NCBI GenBank assembly: GCA_963832875.1
Contig: CAWHWB010000007.1
Location: 558,001-622,000, forward strand
Direction: 5' to 3'
Source of the DNA: AP-15 sp963832875
GTDB taxonomy: Bacteria; Pseudomonadota; Alphaproteobacteria; ATCC43930; CGMCC-115725
Length of the DNA: 64,000 nucleotides
Shown: positions 28,840 through 38,528 of the stretch, in pieces
How the letters are laid out: every line of letters starts with the position of its first letter
Position numbering within the stretch: position 1 is the first letter of the stretch
The notes under the pieces: model-generated
What the model saw: the letters and a program-made list of their open reading frames with translations, nothing else
What the model was told of the DNA's origin: nothing
The model's database searches: none
Program-made: the position numbers and the translations under genes

Positions 28840-30303
28840 ATGGAAATCCGACAGGCGCTGACCTTCGATGACGTAATGCTGGTCCCGGCGGCCTCCGCGG
28901 TGCTGCCCGGCGAAACCGACACCCGCACCCGGCTGACCCGCGAGGTCGAGCTCGGCATCCCGCTGGTCTCGGCGGCAATGGACACGGTGACCGAGAGCGC
29001 GCTGGCGATCGCGCTGGCCCAGGCCGGCGGGATCGGCGTGATCCACCGCAATCTGCCGATCGAGCAACAGGCGGACGAAGTCCGCAAAGTGAAGAAATTC
29101 GAGGCCGGGATGGTGGTCAACCCGGTCATCATCCACCCCGATGAGACCCTCGCCGACGCGCTGCGGCTGATGGCCGATCATCGCATTTCAGGCATACCGG
29201 TCGTCGAACGCGGATCCGGCCGGCTCGCCGGGATCTTGACCAACCGCGATGTGCGCTTTGCCACCGACCCGCGCCAGCCGGTCCACGAGCTAATGACCAA
29301 GGACGAGCTGGTAACCGTGCGCGAGAACGTGGGGCGCGACGAGGCCAAGCGCCTGCTCCATCAACACCGCATCGAAAAGTTGGTGGTAGTTGACGAGGCT
29401 TATCGCTGCATCGGGCTGATCACGGTCAAGGACATCGAAAAGGCGCAGCGCTTTCCGATGGCGTGCAAGGACGAGCACGGGCGGTTGCGCGTCGCCGCTG
29501 CGACCGGCACCGGCGCCGACGGGATCGAGCGCGCTGAGGCGCTGTTCGCCGCCGGGCTCGACGTGCTCGTCGTCGACACCGCCCACGGTCACTCCGATCG
29601 GGTGATCGCCGCAGTCAAGGAGATCCGCCGGCTGTCGAACTATACCCAGGTCATCGCCGGCAACGTCGTCACCGCCGAGGGCGCCCGCGCACTGATCGAG
29701 GCCGGTGCCGACGCGATCAAGGTCGGGGTCGGACCGGCGTCGATCTGCACCACCCGCATGGTTGCCGGGGTCGGGGTGCCGCAGTTCACCGCGATCGTCG
29801 ACACCGTTGCCGAATGCCGCAAATTCAGCGTGCCGGTGATCAGTGACGGCGGCATAAAATTTTCCGGCGACCTCGCCAAGGCGATCGCTGCCGGGGCTGA
29901 TTGCGCGATGCTGGGTTCGCTGTTTGCAGGTACTGACGAGAGCCCGGGCGAAGTGTTTCTCTACCAGGGCCGCAGCTACAAATATTATCGCGGCATGGGC
30001 TCGATCGGGGCGATGGCGCGCGGTTCGGCCGACCGCTATTTCCAGCAGGAGGTGACCAGCACCTTGAAGCTGGTGCCCGAGGGGGTCGAGGGGCGGGTGC
30101 CGCACAAGGGGCCGGTCGGCAACATCGTCCACCAGCTGATCGGCGGGCTGCGCGCGGCAATGGGCTATACCGGCAACCGCACGATCGGCGAGATGCAAAA
30201 GAACTGCACCTTTGTCCGAATCACCCCCTCGGGGCTGCGCGAGAGCCATGTCCACGACATCGCTATGACCCGCGAGGCCCCAAACTACCCCTCCGACCGT
30301 TGA
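28840..30303 (+). CDS. guaB: Inosine-5'-monophosphate dehydrogenase
   Basis: 487 residues. Oxidises IMP to XMP, the committed step of guanine nucleotide synthesis. N-terminal TFDDVMLVPAAS and PLVSAAMDTVTE. Tandem CBS domains occupy about 95-205 (LMADHRISGIPVVE, LVVVDEAYRCIGLITVKD). The catalytic loop Cys303 is in VGPASICTTR, with Ala where most relatives have Gly. The flap and IMP-site segments SDGGIKFSGDL and YRGMGSIGAM are intact. ATG at 28840 is preceded by GAGGAG at good spacing; a TATAGT box at about 28806 may belong to its promoter. Confidence 0.97.
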   Translation: MEIRQALTFDDVMLVPAASAVLPGETDTRTRLTREVELGIPLVSAAMDTVTESALAIALAQAGGIGVIHRNLPIEQQADEVRKVKKFEAGMVVNPVIIHPDETLADALRLMADHRISGIPVVERGSGRLAGILTNRDVRFATDPRQPVHELMTKDELVTVRENVGRDEAKRLLHQHRIEKLVVVDEAYRCIGLITVKDIEKAQRFPMACKDEHGRLRVAAATGTGADGIERAEALFAAGLDVLVVDTAHGHSDRVIAAVKEIRRLSNYTQVIAGNVVTAEGARALIEAGADAIKVGVGPASICTTRMVAGVGVPQFTAIVDTVAECRKFSVPVISDGGIKFSGDLAKAIAAGADCAMLGSLFAGTDESPGEVFLYQGRSYKYYRGMGSIGAMARGSADRYFQQEVTSTLKLVPEGVEGRVPHKGPVGNIVHQLIGGLRAAMGYTGNRTIGEMQKNCTFVRITPSGLRESHVHDIAMTREAPNYPSDR

Positions 30304-30325
30304 ATCGCGACGCGGCGCTGGACAT

Positions 30326-30376
30326 CTCCCTCTTCCCGCGTGCGCCGCGTGCGGGGAGAGGGTAGGGTGGGGGGCC
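30326..30376. repeat. GC-rich palindromic intergenic repeat
   Basis: CCCTCTTCCCGCGTGCG followed closely by CGCGTGCGGGGAGAGGG forms a near-perfect hairpin, then GTAGGGTGGGGGG. A close relative lies at 61179-61250. Located between guaB and rsmB, it could attenuate or terminate transcription after guaB. No T-run follows. Confidence 0.6.
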
Positions 30377-30410
30377 TCGCCCGGTTCCGAGCCGGGCATC
30401 CCGGAGCCTC

Positions 30411-31763
30411 TTGACCCCCGGCGCGCAGGTCGCCGCGGCGATCGAGATCCTGACCGAAATCGAGGCCGGGACGCGTCCGGCCGACGACGCTGCGGCCGGC
30501 TACTTCCGTCGCCGCCGCTATATCGGCGCCAAGGACCGGGCGCAGATCGCCGGCCATGTTTATGCTGTATTGCGTCACCGCGCGGCGCTCGACTGGTGGA
30601 TCGGCCGGCTCGGCCGGGGCATGGTGGAAATCGCGGCGCGGGGCCGGGTGTTGGCCGGGCTGGTGCTGGCCGAGGGTTGGCGCCCGGAAACCGTTATGTC
30701 CTGCTGCGACGGCGACCGCTTTCGCCCGGCCAAGCTGAGCGCCGCCGAAGCAGTGCTGGTCGACCGTCTCGGCAACCGCAGCCTGCGCCATCCGGAGATG
30801 CCGCGCGCGGCGGCGAACGATGTGCCGGAGTGGCTCGAGCCCTATCTCGAACGGGTATTCGGCAACAGCCTCGAACGCGAGATGGCCGCGCTCAACGCTC
30901 CGGCGCCGATCGATCTGCGCGTCAATCTGTTAAAGACCGACCGCGATCGGGCGCGGCGAGCCCTCGCCGCCGAGGGGGTCGAGGCCGAGCCGACCAGGTG
31001 GTCGCCGGTCGGGTTGCGGCTGGCCGAACGGGCGCCGCTCTCCGGCCTCGATGCGTTCAAAGGGGGCCTCTTCGACGTGCAGGACGAGGGCTCGCAGATC
31101 GCGGCTCTGATTGCCGGCGCACGGCCCGGCATGCGGGTCGTCGATTTTTGCGCCGGGGCCGGCGGCAAGACCCTGGCATTGGCGGCTGGGATGGCCAACC
31201 GCGGCACGCTCGTCGCGTGCGACGTTTCGGCCCGCCGGCTCGAACGCGCCGCCCGCCGGCTGCGCCGCGCCGGCGTCGACAATGTCGAGCGCCGGGTGTT
31301 GGCCAGTGAGCGCGACAAATGGGTCAAGCGCCACGCCCGCAGCTTCGACCGGGTGTTCGTCGACGTGCCCTGCCTCGGCACCGGGACCTGGCGGCGCAAC
31401 CCCGACGCCAAATGGCGCTCGCGTCCCGAAGCCCTCGCCGAGCTGGCGCTGCGCCAGCAGCAGATCCTGCGCAGTGCCGCGCGGCTGGTGCGCCCGGGCG
31501 GGCGGCTGGTTTACGCCACCTGCTCGCTGTTGCGCGAGGAGGACGCGGCGCAAGCCGAGGCCTTTCTCGCCGCGACGTCCGATTTTGCGCTGCTGCCGGC
31601 CGCCCGCGCCTGGCAGGAAACGATCGGCGGCGTTTCACCCGGCGGCGAGGATTATCTGTTTCTGACCCCCGCACGCCACGGCACCGACGGGTTTTTTGTC
31701 GCCCTGTTCGAGCGCCGCCCCGAAGCGGTACGCGACGCGCCCACACCATTTCTAGACGTCTAG
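30411..31763 (+). CDS. rsmB: RsmB-type 16S rRNA (cytosine967-C5)-methyltransferase
   Basis: 450 residues. An NusB-like N-terminal helical domain (about 1-140: GYFRRRRYIGAKDRAQIAG) precedes the NOL1/NOP2/Sun methyltransferase: GLFDVQDEGSQIAALIAG, VVDFCAGAGGKTLALAAGM (SAM motif I), FDRVFVDVPCLGTGTWRRNP (Pro-Cys motif IV) and VYATCSLLREE (catalytic Cys motif VI). It makes m5C967 in 16S rRNA. TTG at 30411 is the probable start because the frame is closed shortly upstream. The last 12 bp overlap the convergent holA gene. Confidence 0.88.
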   Translation: MTPGAQVAAAIEILTEIEAGTRPADDAAAGYFRRRRYIGAKDRAQIAGHVYAVLRHRAALDWWIGRLGRGMVEIAARGRVLAGLVLAEGWRPETVMSCCDGDRFRPAKLSAAEAVLVDRLGNRSLRHPEMPRAAANDVPEWLEPYLERVFGNSLEREMAALNAPAPIDLRVNLLKTDRDRARRALAAEGVEAEPTRWSPVGLRLAERAPLSGLDAFKGGLFDVQDEGSQIAALIAGARPGMRVVDFCAGAGGKTLALAAGMANRGTLVACDVSARRLERAARRLRRAGVDNVERRVLASERDKWVKRHARSFDRVFVDVPCLGTGTWRRNPDAKWRSRPEALAELALRQQQILRSAARLVRPGGRLVYATCSLLREEDAAQAEAFLAATSDFALLPAARAWQETIGGVSPGGEDYLFLTPARHGTDGFFVALFERRPEAVRDAPTPFLDV

Positions 31764-32810
31764 GCCGGCGTGCGCCGTCAGCGCCGTCGCCAGCATTGCC
31801 CGGCGGCACAGGGTTTCGGCGGGAAGTCCGGTCGTCTTCATGTCGATTTCGGCTTGGGCGAGGCGCTCGAGCGCGGTGCGCAGCCTTCGCTCGCTCCATT
31901 GCCCGAGCTGGCGTCTGACGCTGTCCTGGTGCTTGAAGAAGATCGGCGGGCGCGCGCTGCGGAGCACCTCATCGAGCGTCGTTCCGCCAGCCGCCTGAGC
32001 GGCGAGCGCGTGCAGCCGGTGCAGATGGCGCAACAGCGCACGGACCACCGCGACCGGGGCTTCGCCCTCCTGGAATACCCGATCGAGCACGCGGTCGAGC
32101 CGGATGGTATCGCCCTCGGCCGCCGCCATCACCGCATCGTCGAGATCGAGTGCCGCACTGTCGCCGACCGAGCGCCGCGCGTCGTCGAGCTCGACCCGGC
32201 CGCCCTCGCCGGCATAAAGCGCCAGCTTTTCGAGCTCCGAGCGGGTCAACAGCCGGTCGCCGCCGAGCTGCTCGACCAGATATTGGGTCGCATCGCGGCT
32301 GGCGGTGATGCGATGGGCGGCCAGACTCTCGCGGATCACCGCGGCCCGGTCGCGCAGATTGTCGGGGTAGCAGCCGATCGCGGCACCGTGGGGCGAGCTT
32401 TCGAAGGCCCGCCGCAGCGCCGAGGACGCGGCCAATTCGCCGGCTTCCGCCACCACCAGCGCATCGCCGGGCAGCGCGCCGCCTAGCGTCCTCCCAGGAT
32501 TCGCCGCAAAAAAGCCGGCGAACAGCCGCGCCAGGCCGTCCGCGGCGCCGCGCACCCGCACCACCCGGCGACCGCCGGCGAGGCTCAGCTGCGCCGCCTC
32601 GTCGACGAGCCGAGCCGGGTCGGCGGCGAGGGTCGCGCCGGTCAGCTCGGCAATCCGGAACGGGTCGCTCAGATCCGGGCATAGGGTGCGCGCCAGAGCG
32701 TCGCCGCGCTCGCGCACCAGACCGGCGTCCGGGCCATAGAGCAGCACCGCGCGGACCGTGGGATCGGGGCGCTGAAGAAAGGCGGCGACCCGCGCGGGAG
32801 CGAGCTTCAC
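31752..32810 (-). CDS. holA: DNA polymerase III delta subunit
   Basis: 352 residues; clamp-loader subunit that opens the beta clamp. Motifs typical of alphaproteobacterial HolA: MKLAPARVAAFLQRPDP, AVLLYGPDAGLVRERGDAL at about 19-37, FRIAELTGATLAADPARL, and AITASRDATQYLVEQLGGDR-like ITASRDATQYLVEQLGGD with RSELEKLALYAG. Starts 6 bp after the lptE stop, so it ends a leuS-lptE-holA operon; the C-terminus overlaps rsmB on the other strand. Confidence 0.92.
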   Translation of the reverse strand: MKLAPARVAAFLQRPDPTVRAVLLYGPDAGLVRERGDALARTLCPDLSDPFRIAELTGATLAADPARLVDEAAQLSLAGGRRVVRVRGAADGLARLFAGFFAANPGRTLGGALPGDALVVAEAGELAASSALRRAFESSPHGAAIGCYPDNLRDRAAVIRESLAAHRITASRDATQYLVEQLGGDRLLTRSELEKLALYAGEGGRVELDDARRSVGDSAALDLDDAVMAAAEGDTIRLDRVLDRVFQEGEAPVAVVRALLRHLHRLHALAAQAAGGTTLDEVLRSARPPIFFKHQDSVRRQLGQWSERRLRTALERLAQAEIDMKTTGLPAETLCRRAMLATALTAHAGLDV

Positions 32811-32816
32811 CGCATT

Positions 32817-33347
32817 TCACACGCGCTTCGAGGTCTTCTCGCCGGCGCGATGCTCCATGAACAAGGTGAGCCGCGTGACGATCTCCTGGTTCAGCTCGGC
32901 GACGCTGCGCACCCCGGCATCGTTCTGGCCGACAACCGTCGAGTATTGGTTCGGATTGAGCGCGAACGAGTTCTGCACATGGATCGTGTTGGACTGCAAG
33001 ATCGCCCCGCTGTGGAAATCCAGCAGGTGGTAGGTGGCGATCACGTCGAGCCGGCCGACCGTTCCGGTGCCTTGCGATTGGATCCCCAGGTTCGACAATA
33101 CGACGGACAGGGTCGTCTGCAATCGATAGCGCGGCGGCGTCGGCTCGCCCGTCGGGTTGAGCGCGGCGCGCAGCGCCAATTCGAGATCTTGCCCGATCCG
33201 CTCGGAAATCGGATCGACGCGGATCGCGCGCAGATCCGCGCTCGCCGGTCCGCTTTGCGGGTCGGCATAGAGCGGCTCCCAGCCGCAGCCCGGCAGCATT
33301 AGGGCGAGGACCGCGCCCACGGCGAGCAAAAGACGGCGTCCCGCCAT
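32817..33347 (-). CDS. lptE: LPS-assembly lipoprotein LptE
   Basis: 176-residue outer-membrane lipoprotein that plugs LptD during LPS export. Signal peptide with lipobox LPGC places the lipidated Cys at 21. Then GWEPLYA, the QDLELALRAALN helix, RLQTTLSVVLSNLGIQ and a C-terminal ELNQEIVTRLTLFMEHRA helix, all as in the LptE family. ATG at 33347 is 1 bp after the leuS stop (TGA-C-ATG), and it precedes holA, a conserved arrangement. Confidence 0.92.
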   Translation of the reverse strand: MAGRRLLLAVGAVLALMLPGCGWEPLYADPQSGPASADLRAIRVDPISERIGQDLELALRAALNPTGEPTPPRYRLQTTLSVVLSNLGIQSQGTGTVGRLDVIATYHLLDFHSGAILQSNTIHVQNSFALNPNQYSTVVGQNDAGVRSVAELNQEIVTRLTLFMEHRAGEKTSKRV

Positions 33348-33348
33348 G

Positions 33349-35923
33349 TCAGGCGACGATGCTGACGATCCGGTTGGGTACGACGATGACCTTGCGCGGC
33401 GGCCTTCCATCGAGCCAGCGCGCCACCTGCGGCAATTCGAGTGCCGCAGCCTCGACCGTGCCGCTCTCGGCGTCGCGCGCGAATTCGAGGGTGCCGCGCA
33501 ATTTGCCGTTGACCTGGACCGCGATCGTCACTTGCTCGTCGCGGGCGAGGTCGGGATCGGCCCGCGGCCAGGGCTGCTCGGCGAGCAGGCCGGTGCCGCC
33601 CAAGCTCAGCCACATCTCTTCGGCCAGATGCGGCATCATCGGCCCCAGCAGCAGCGCTACGGTCTCCAGTGCCTCGCGCAGCACTGCGCCGGCATCGGGT
33701 TCTTCTCGCAGGCTTTCCTGGGGCAGTTCCTCGATCGCGTTGGTCAATTCGCGGATATGGGCGACCGCGCGATTGAACCGGAACTTGTCGAGATCGTCGG
33801 TGACCGCGGCGATCGACCGGTGGACCGTGCGACGCAGCGCCAACAGCGGCGCCGACACCCAGGCCGCAACCGTCGTTCCATATGGCGACAGTGCCGCCGC
33901 CGGCTCGCTCGCCAGCCGCCACAGCCGGTTGACGTAGCGCCAGATCCCCTCGATCCCGGTCTCGGTCCATTCGAGATCGCGCTCGGGCGGGCTGTCGGAC
34001 AAGAGATAGAGCCGCGCCGTATCGGCTCCGTAAGTTTCGACGATTGCGTCGAGGCCGACCACGTTCTTTTTCGACTTCGACATTTTCTCGGTGCGGCCGA
34101 CGATGACGGGGTGGCCTTCGCGGTCGACGAAGCCTCCCGCCGCAGCGGTCTCGACCTCTTCGGGAAACAGCCACTCGCCGGTTTCGCTGCGGTAGGTCTG
34201 ATGGCACACCATTCCCTGGGTGAACAGCCCGGTGAACGGCTCGTCGAGATCGAGGTAGCCGCAGCGCTTCAATGCCCGGGTGAAAAACCGCGAATAGAGC
34301 AGATGCAGGACGGCGTGCTCTATTCCGCCGATATACTGGTCGACCGGCATCCAATAGGACGCCGCCTCGCGGGTGAATGCGACCGGTGCGCGCGCCGAGC
34401 AGAAGCGCAGGAAATACCAGGATGAGTTCGAAAAACGTATCGAGCGTGTCGGTCTCGCGCTGCGCCGGCCCATCGCAACGCGGGCAGGCCACATATTTCC
34501 AGGTCGGATGGTGATCAAGCGGATTGCCCGGCGCCTCGAAGCTGACGTCCATCGGCAGCTCGACCGGCAGATCGCCTTCCGGCACCGGCACCGTGCCGCA
34601 TTTCGGGCAGTGGATGATCGGGATCGGGCAGCCCCAATAGCGCTGGCGCGACACCCCCCAATCGCGCAGCCGATAGGCGATCGCGCGCTCGCCGCGGCCG
34701 AGCTTTTCGAGCCGTTCGCCGGCGGCGCGCTTCGCCTCAGCCACCCCGAAGCCGTCGAGGAAATCCGAGTTGAACAGCGTCCCGTCCTCGACATAGGCCT
34801 GCTCGCCGATCGCGAACCGTGCCGGGTCGGCACCCGCAGGCAACACCACCGGGATCACCGGCAGCCGGTACTCGCGGGCGAATTCGAGGTCGCGCTGGTC
34901 GTGCGCCGGACACCCGAAGATCGCGCCGGTGCCGTATTCCATCAGCACGAAATTCGCGACCCAGACCGGGACCGTGCGATTTCGATCAAACGGATGGACG
35001 GCTTCGAGTCCGGTCGAATAGCCGCGTTTCTCCGCGGTCTCGATCACCGCCTCGCTGGTGCCCATGCGGTTGCATTCGGCGATGAAGGCGGCAAGCTCCG
35101 GGTCGTTCTCGGCCAGAGTTTGCGCCAGCGGGTGGTTCGGCGACAATGCCAGGAACGAGGCGCCGAAGAGGGTGTCCGGCCGCGTCGTGAAGACTTCGAT
35201 CCGCTCGTCCCGGCCGGCGATATCGAACCAGACCCGCGCACCTTCGGATCGGCCGATCCAGTTCTCCTGCATCAGCCGCACCCGCTCGGGCCAGCGCTCG
35301 AGGCCGCCGATAGCGTCGAGCAGCTCCTCGGTGAACAGTGTGATGCGCAGAGACCATTGCGCCAACAGCCGCTTTTCGACGATCGCGCCGGAACGCCAGC
35401 CGCGACCGTCGACGACCTGCTCGTTCGCGAGGACGGTGTTTTCGACCGGGTCCCAGTTGACCCAGGCTTCCCTGCGGTAGGCAAGCCCCGCCGCGAGGAA
35501 GTCGAGAAACATCTTCTGCTCGTGGCGGTAATATTCCGGGTCGCAGGCCGCTATCTCGCGCGACCAGTCATAGGCGAACCCCATGCGTTCGAGCTGAGCG
35601 CGCATCGTCGCGATGTTCTGACGGGTCCAGATCGCCGGGTGAACTTTTTCGGCGATCGCCGCGTTTTCCGCCGGCAGGCCAAAAGCATCCCAGCCCATCG
35701 GATGCAGGACGTTGAACCCTTGCGCGCGGTGGTAGCGGGCGACCAGATCCCCCATCGTATAGTTGCGGACGTGGCCGACATGCAGCTTGCCCGACGGGTA
35801 GGGGAACATCTCGAGGACATAGTATTTCGGCCGGCCGGGCTCGGCGGCGACCTCGAACAGCCGGCGCTCGCGCCAGATGCGCTGCCATTTCGCTTCGGTT
35901 TCTCGAAAATTGTATCGGGGCAT
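33349..35923 (-). CDS. leuS: Leucine--tRNA ligase, carrying one frameshift
   Basis: Class I synthetase, ATG at 35923, about 857 residues if one base is discounted. Visible: MFPYPSGKLHVGHVRNYTMG (HIGH-type HVGH), the CP1 editing domain with VFTTRPDTLFGASFLALSP, zinc-type CPKCGTVPVPEGDLP and CPRCDGPAQRETDTLDTFF, then KMSKSKKN (KMSKS) and the anticodon-binding domain. The frame breaks at about 34427: the expected D-S-S-W-Y-F sequence is displaced by one extra base in GAACTC, and reading resumes as WYFLRFCSARAPVAF. Both halves are complete and well conserved. LeuS is essential, so an assembly error or another leuS copy is likelier than a null. First gene of leuS-lptE-holA. Confidence 0.92.
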
Positions 35924-36118
35924 CGTCCGATTAAATCTTTCGGCGGTTTCACCGGCACGGATGGCCGGTGCCGGCAGCGGCTTCCAAGAAGGTCGCGTCC
36001 GCACCTGGTAAATAAAGACAGGACGGGGCTGCGGGCAAGGCCCCGATCTACGCCGTCCTCGCCGATGCCCGCTTCGGACGAGACCGCTCGGCTGCCGGCC
36101 CACACTCGATGGCGGGCC

Positions 36119-36697
36119 TCACTCGGCAGCGTACTCTTTCATCCAGGCCCGCTTGAGCTGACCCGCCCGTCGCAGGATCGCAGTTTCGAGATCGTCCTGG
36201 ACCTTTCGCGCGACCGTGGTCGCGACCCACTCCCCAGTCGGCGAGAGCTGCTGCCGATCTACGGTGACCGCGACCGAATCCGACCGGAGCTCGCGAGAAA
36301 GGACGAATACGGTGATACGGTAGCGCTCGTTGGGTTTATCCGGCGGCGAATACCAGTTGGTGACGAGCATGCCGCTCAGCGGGTCCTCCGAGCTGAGCTT
36401 GACAAAATTCATCGTATCGAGCGCTGCCTGCCACGCGATCGGGCTGACCGTGCTGCCGGTCCTTGGCCCCGGCTCGCGTTCCGACGGCTTCTTGGCGAGG
36501 CCGAGCACCGTCCAGAGCGTCGCGTCGGTGTCGATCCCCGCCGGTGGGTCCGCGGCGGCGGCTTGCGGTTTGGCGGCACCGGGCGGGGCATTGGCTGCGG
36601 CGGCCTTGCCGGCGGGCGGGCTCGCGGCGCACCCGGCGAGGATCAACGAAAGACTTGCGGCGACGACGCCCGACAGGCGGTAATGAGCAGCAGACAT
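36119..36697 (-). CDS. DUF3576 lipoprotein
   Basis: 192 residues. Lipoprotein signal with LAGC and Cys23, an Ala/Pro-rich linker (about 24-60), then the DUF3576 domain: DATLWTVLGLAKKPSERE, PIAWQAALDTMNFVKLSSED and LVTNWYSPPDKPNERYRITV, ending AILRRAGQLKRAWM. Restricted to alphaproteobacteria and consistently placed next to leuS and lptE. A role in envelope biogenesis is inferred from that position. It lies 195 bp upstream of leuS and is divergent from yggS. Confidence 0.9.
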   Translation of the reverse strand: MSAAHYRLSGVVAASLSLILAGCAASPPAGKAAAANAPPGAAKPQAAAADPPAGIDTDATLWTVLGLAKKPSEREPGPRTGSTVSPIAWQAALDTMNFVKLSSEDPLSGMLVTNWYSPPDKPNERYRITVFVLSRELRSDSVAVTVDRQQLSPTGEWVATTVARKVQDDLETAILRRAGQLKRAWMKEYAAE

Positions 36698-36772
36698 CCG
36701 GCGCTCCCCCAGGGATAGCGCTGCTCGCAGCCGGAGCGAGCGGCCCCTTTTTGTGCCAGGAATGGAGCTGAT

Positions 36773-37450
36773 ATGGAAGGGGTCATCGCAGCCAACCTTG
36801 CGGTTGTCAGGAACAGGATCGAGGCGGCGGCGCGCGCGGCCGGCCGGCCGGCCGAGAGTGTGGCGCTGGTCGCGGTCAGCAAAACCCATCCGGCCGCTTC
36901 GGTGCGGCTGGCGCTCCTCGCCGGGCACCGTATCTTCGGCGAGAATCGGGTGCAGGAAGCGCAGACCAAATTCCCAGCGCTGCGCGAGGCGTTTCCCGGT
37001 CTGGCGCTGCACCTGATCGGGCCCCTGCAGACCAACAAGGTCAAAGATGCGGTGACGCTGTTTGACGTGATCGAGAGCCTCGACCGGCCCCGGCTCGCCG
37101 AGGCGCTGGCCCGTGAGATGGACCGCACCGGACGCCGCCTGCCCTGCCTGATCGAGGTCAACACCGGCGAGGAGGCGCAGAAATCGGGGGTCGTGCCCGA
37201 GGCCGCCGACGACTTCGTCGCGCTCTGCCGCGACCGGCTGGGCCTGCCGATTGTCGGATTGATGTGCGTGCCGCCGCAGGGTGACGACCCCGCACCCCAT
37301 TTCGCCCTGTTGCGCGAGATTGCACGGCGCACCGGCCTCGACCTCCTCAGCATGGGCATGAGCGCCGATTTCGAGACCGCGATCCGCTTTGGCGCTACCC
37401 ATGTTCGGGTTGGCACCGCGATCTTCGGCGCCCGCGGCGCGCCGCAATAG
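36773..37450 (+). CDS. YggS/PROSC-family PLP homeostasis protein
   Basis: 225-residue single-domain TIM barrel. LVAVSKTHPAASVRLAL has the PLP Lys at 37. FGENRVQEAQTKFPALR, LHLIGPLQTNKVKDAV, LIEVNTGEEAQKSG and LSMGMSADFETAI...VRVGTAIFG complete the family pattern. It binds PLP without catalysis and buffers cofactor pools. ATG at 36773; its 5' region is shared divergently with the DUF3576 gene. An LLM oxidoreductase gene follows after 10 bp. Confidence 0.94.
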   Translation: MEGVIAANLAVVRNRIEAAARAAGRPAESVALVAVSKTHPAASVRLALLAGHRIFGENRVQEAQTKFPALREAFPGLALHLIGPLQTNKVKDAVTLFDVIESLDRPRLAEALAREMDRTGRRLPCLIEVNTGEEAQKSGVVPEAADDFVALCRDRLGLPIVGLMCVPPQGDDPAPHFALLREIARRTGLDLLSMGMSADFETAIRFGATHVRVGTAIFGARGAPQ

Positions 37451-37460
37451 GAGCATCCCG

Positions 37461-38504
37461 ATGCGCGTCTTCACGACAGTGCCGCAGGAAAATCTGCGCG
37501 AGGTCGCGGCGGTGGCGCGCGCGATCGAGGCCGAGGGCTATGACGGCGTCGTGGCAATGGAGAACAAGCACGACCCGTTCCTTGCCTTGGGCATCGCCGG
37601 CGCCGCGACCGAGCGGATCGAGCTGCACACCGGGGTTGCGATCGCCTTTGCCCGCACCCCGATGGCGGTCGCCAATGTCGGCTGGGACCTCGCCGGCGCC
37701 ACCGGCGGCCGTTTCGTCGTCGGTCTTGGCTCCCAGGTCAGGGCGCATAACGAGCGGCGCTTTTCGGTGCCCTGGACGCCGCCGGCGCCGCGGATGCGCG
37801 AATATGTGCAGGTCTTGCGGGCGATCTGGCGTTGCTGGAAATCGGGCGAGAAGCCGGGCTTCGAGGGCGAGCACTATCGCTTCACCCTGACCACTCCGAA
37901 CTTTACGCCCGAGCCCATCCCGGCGCCGCCCCCGGCGATCATGATCGCCGCGGTCGGCCCGGCAATGCTCAAGGTCGCCGCCGAAGAATGCGACGGGGTC
38001 AAATTGCACGGCTTCTGCACCCGCAGATATCTGACCGACGCCATCTTGCCGCGCCTCGCGGCAGGGCTCGCCAAGGCCGGCCGCCGACGCGAGAACTACG
38101 AGATTTCCGGCGGCGGCTTTCTCGCCACTGGCCCGGATGACGAGACCGTTGCACAGCGCTTCGAATGGGTGCGTCAGCGGGTGGCGTTTTACGGCTCGAC
38201 CCCGGCCTATTACCCGGTGCTGGCGGTGCACGGGCTCGAGGATCTCGGCCACAAGCTCAACGCGATGACGAGGCAGGGGCGGTGGACCGAGATGGCGAAG
38301 GAGGTGCCGGACGACGTGGCCCATCTGTTCGCCGCGGTCGGGCGTCACGACCGGATCGTCGCGGCGATCGGCGAGCGGTTTGGCGGCCTCGTCGACGCGC
38401 TGACATTGCGTGCGGACGGCAGTGGCGAGGTGCCATCCGACCTGGTCCAGGACATCCGCCGCCTGCCGCACGCCTTCCGCGGTTTCGCGTCATCTGATCG
38501 CTAG
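37461..38504 (+). CDS. LLM-class F420-dependent-type oxidoreductase (TIGR03617-like)
   Basis: 347 residues of the luciferase-like fold. N-terminal MRVFTTVPQENLREVAAVA, then RIELHTGVAIAFARTPMAVA, FVVGLGSQVRAHNERRFSVPW (cofactor phosphate region), and PAIMIAAVGPAMLKVAAEEC with GVKLHGFCT. These match a subfamily annotated by profile TIGR03617 as F420-dependent. Whether this organism makes F420 is unknown, and FMN is an alternative cofactor. ATG at 37461 is preceded by AGGAG. It likely shares a transcript with yggS. Confidence 0.8.
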   Translation: MRVFTTVPQENLREVAAVARAIEAEGYDGVVAMENKHDPFLALGIAGAATERIELHTGVAIAFARTPMAVANVGWDLAGATGGRFVVGLGSQVRAHNERRFSVPWTPPAPRMREYVQVLRAIWRCWKSGEKPGFEGEHYRFTLTTPNFTPEPIPAPPPAIMIAAVGPAMLKVAAEECDGVKLHGFCTRRYLTDAILPRLAAGLAKAGRRRENYEISGGGFLATGPDDETVAQRFEWVRQRVAFYGSTPAYYPVLAVHGLEDLGHKLNAMTRQGRWTEMAKEVPDDVAHLFAAVGRHDRIVAAIGERFGGLVDALTLRADGSGEVPSDLVQDIRRLPHAFRGFASSDR

Positions 38505-38528
38505 CTAACGCTCCGAGGCGCAACGTTC

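Noticed and set aside
33300..33410. Longer start for lptE upstream of 33347
   Set aside because: The extension lies inside leuS and would bury the lipoprotein signal peptide, which must be N-terminal.
34373..36718. 781-codon open frame on the plus strand
   Set aside because: It is antisense to leuS and DUF3576, is rich in Arg/Asp/Gly as expected of GC-rich shadows, and shows no domain. leuS on the other strand has full family conservation.
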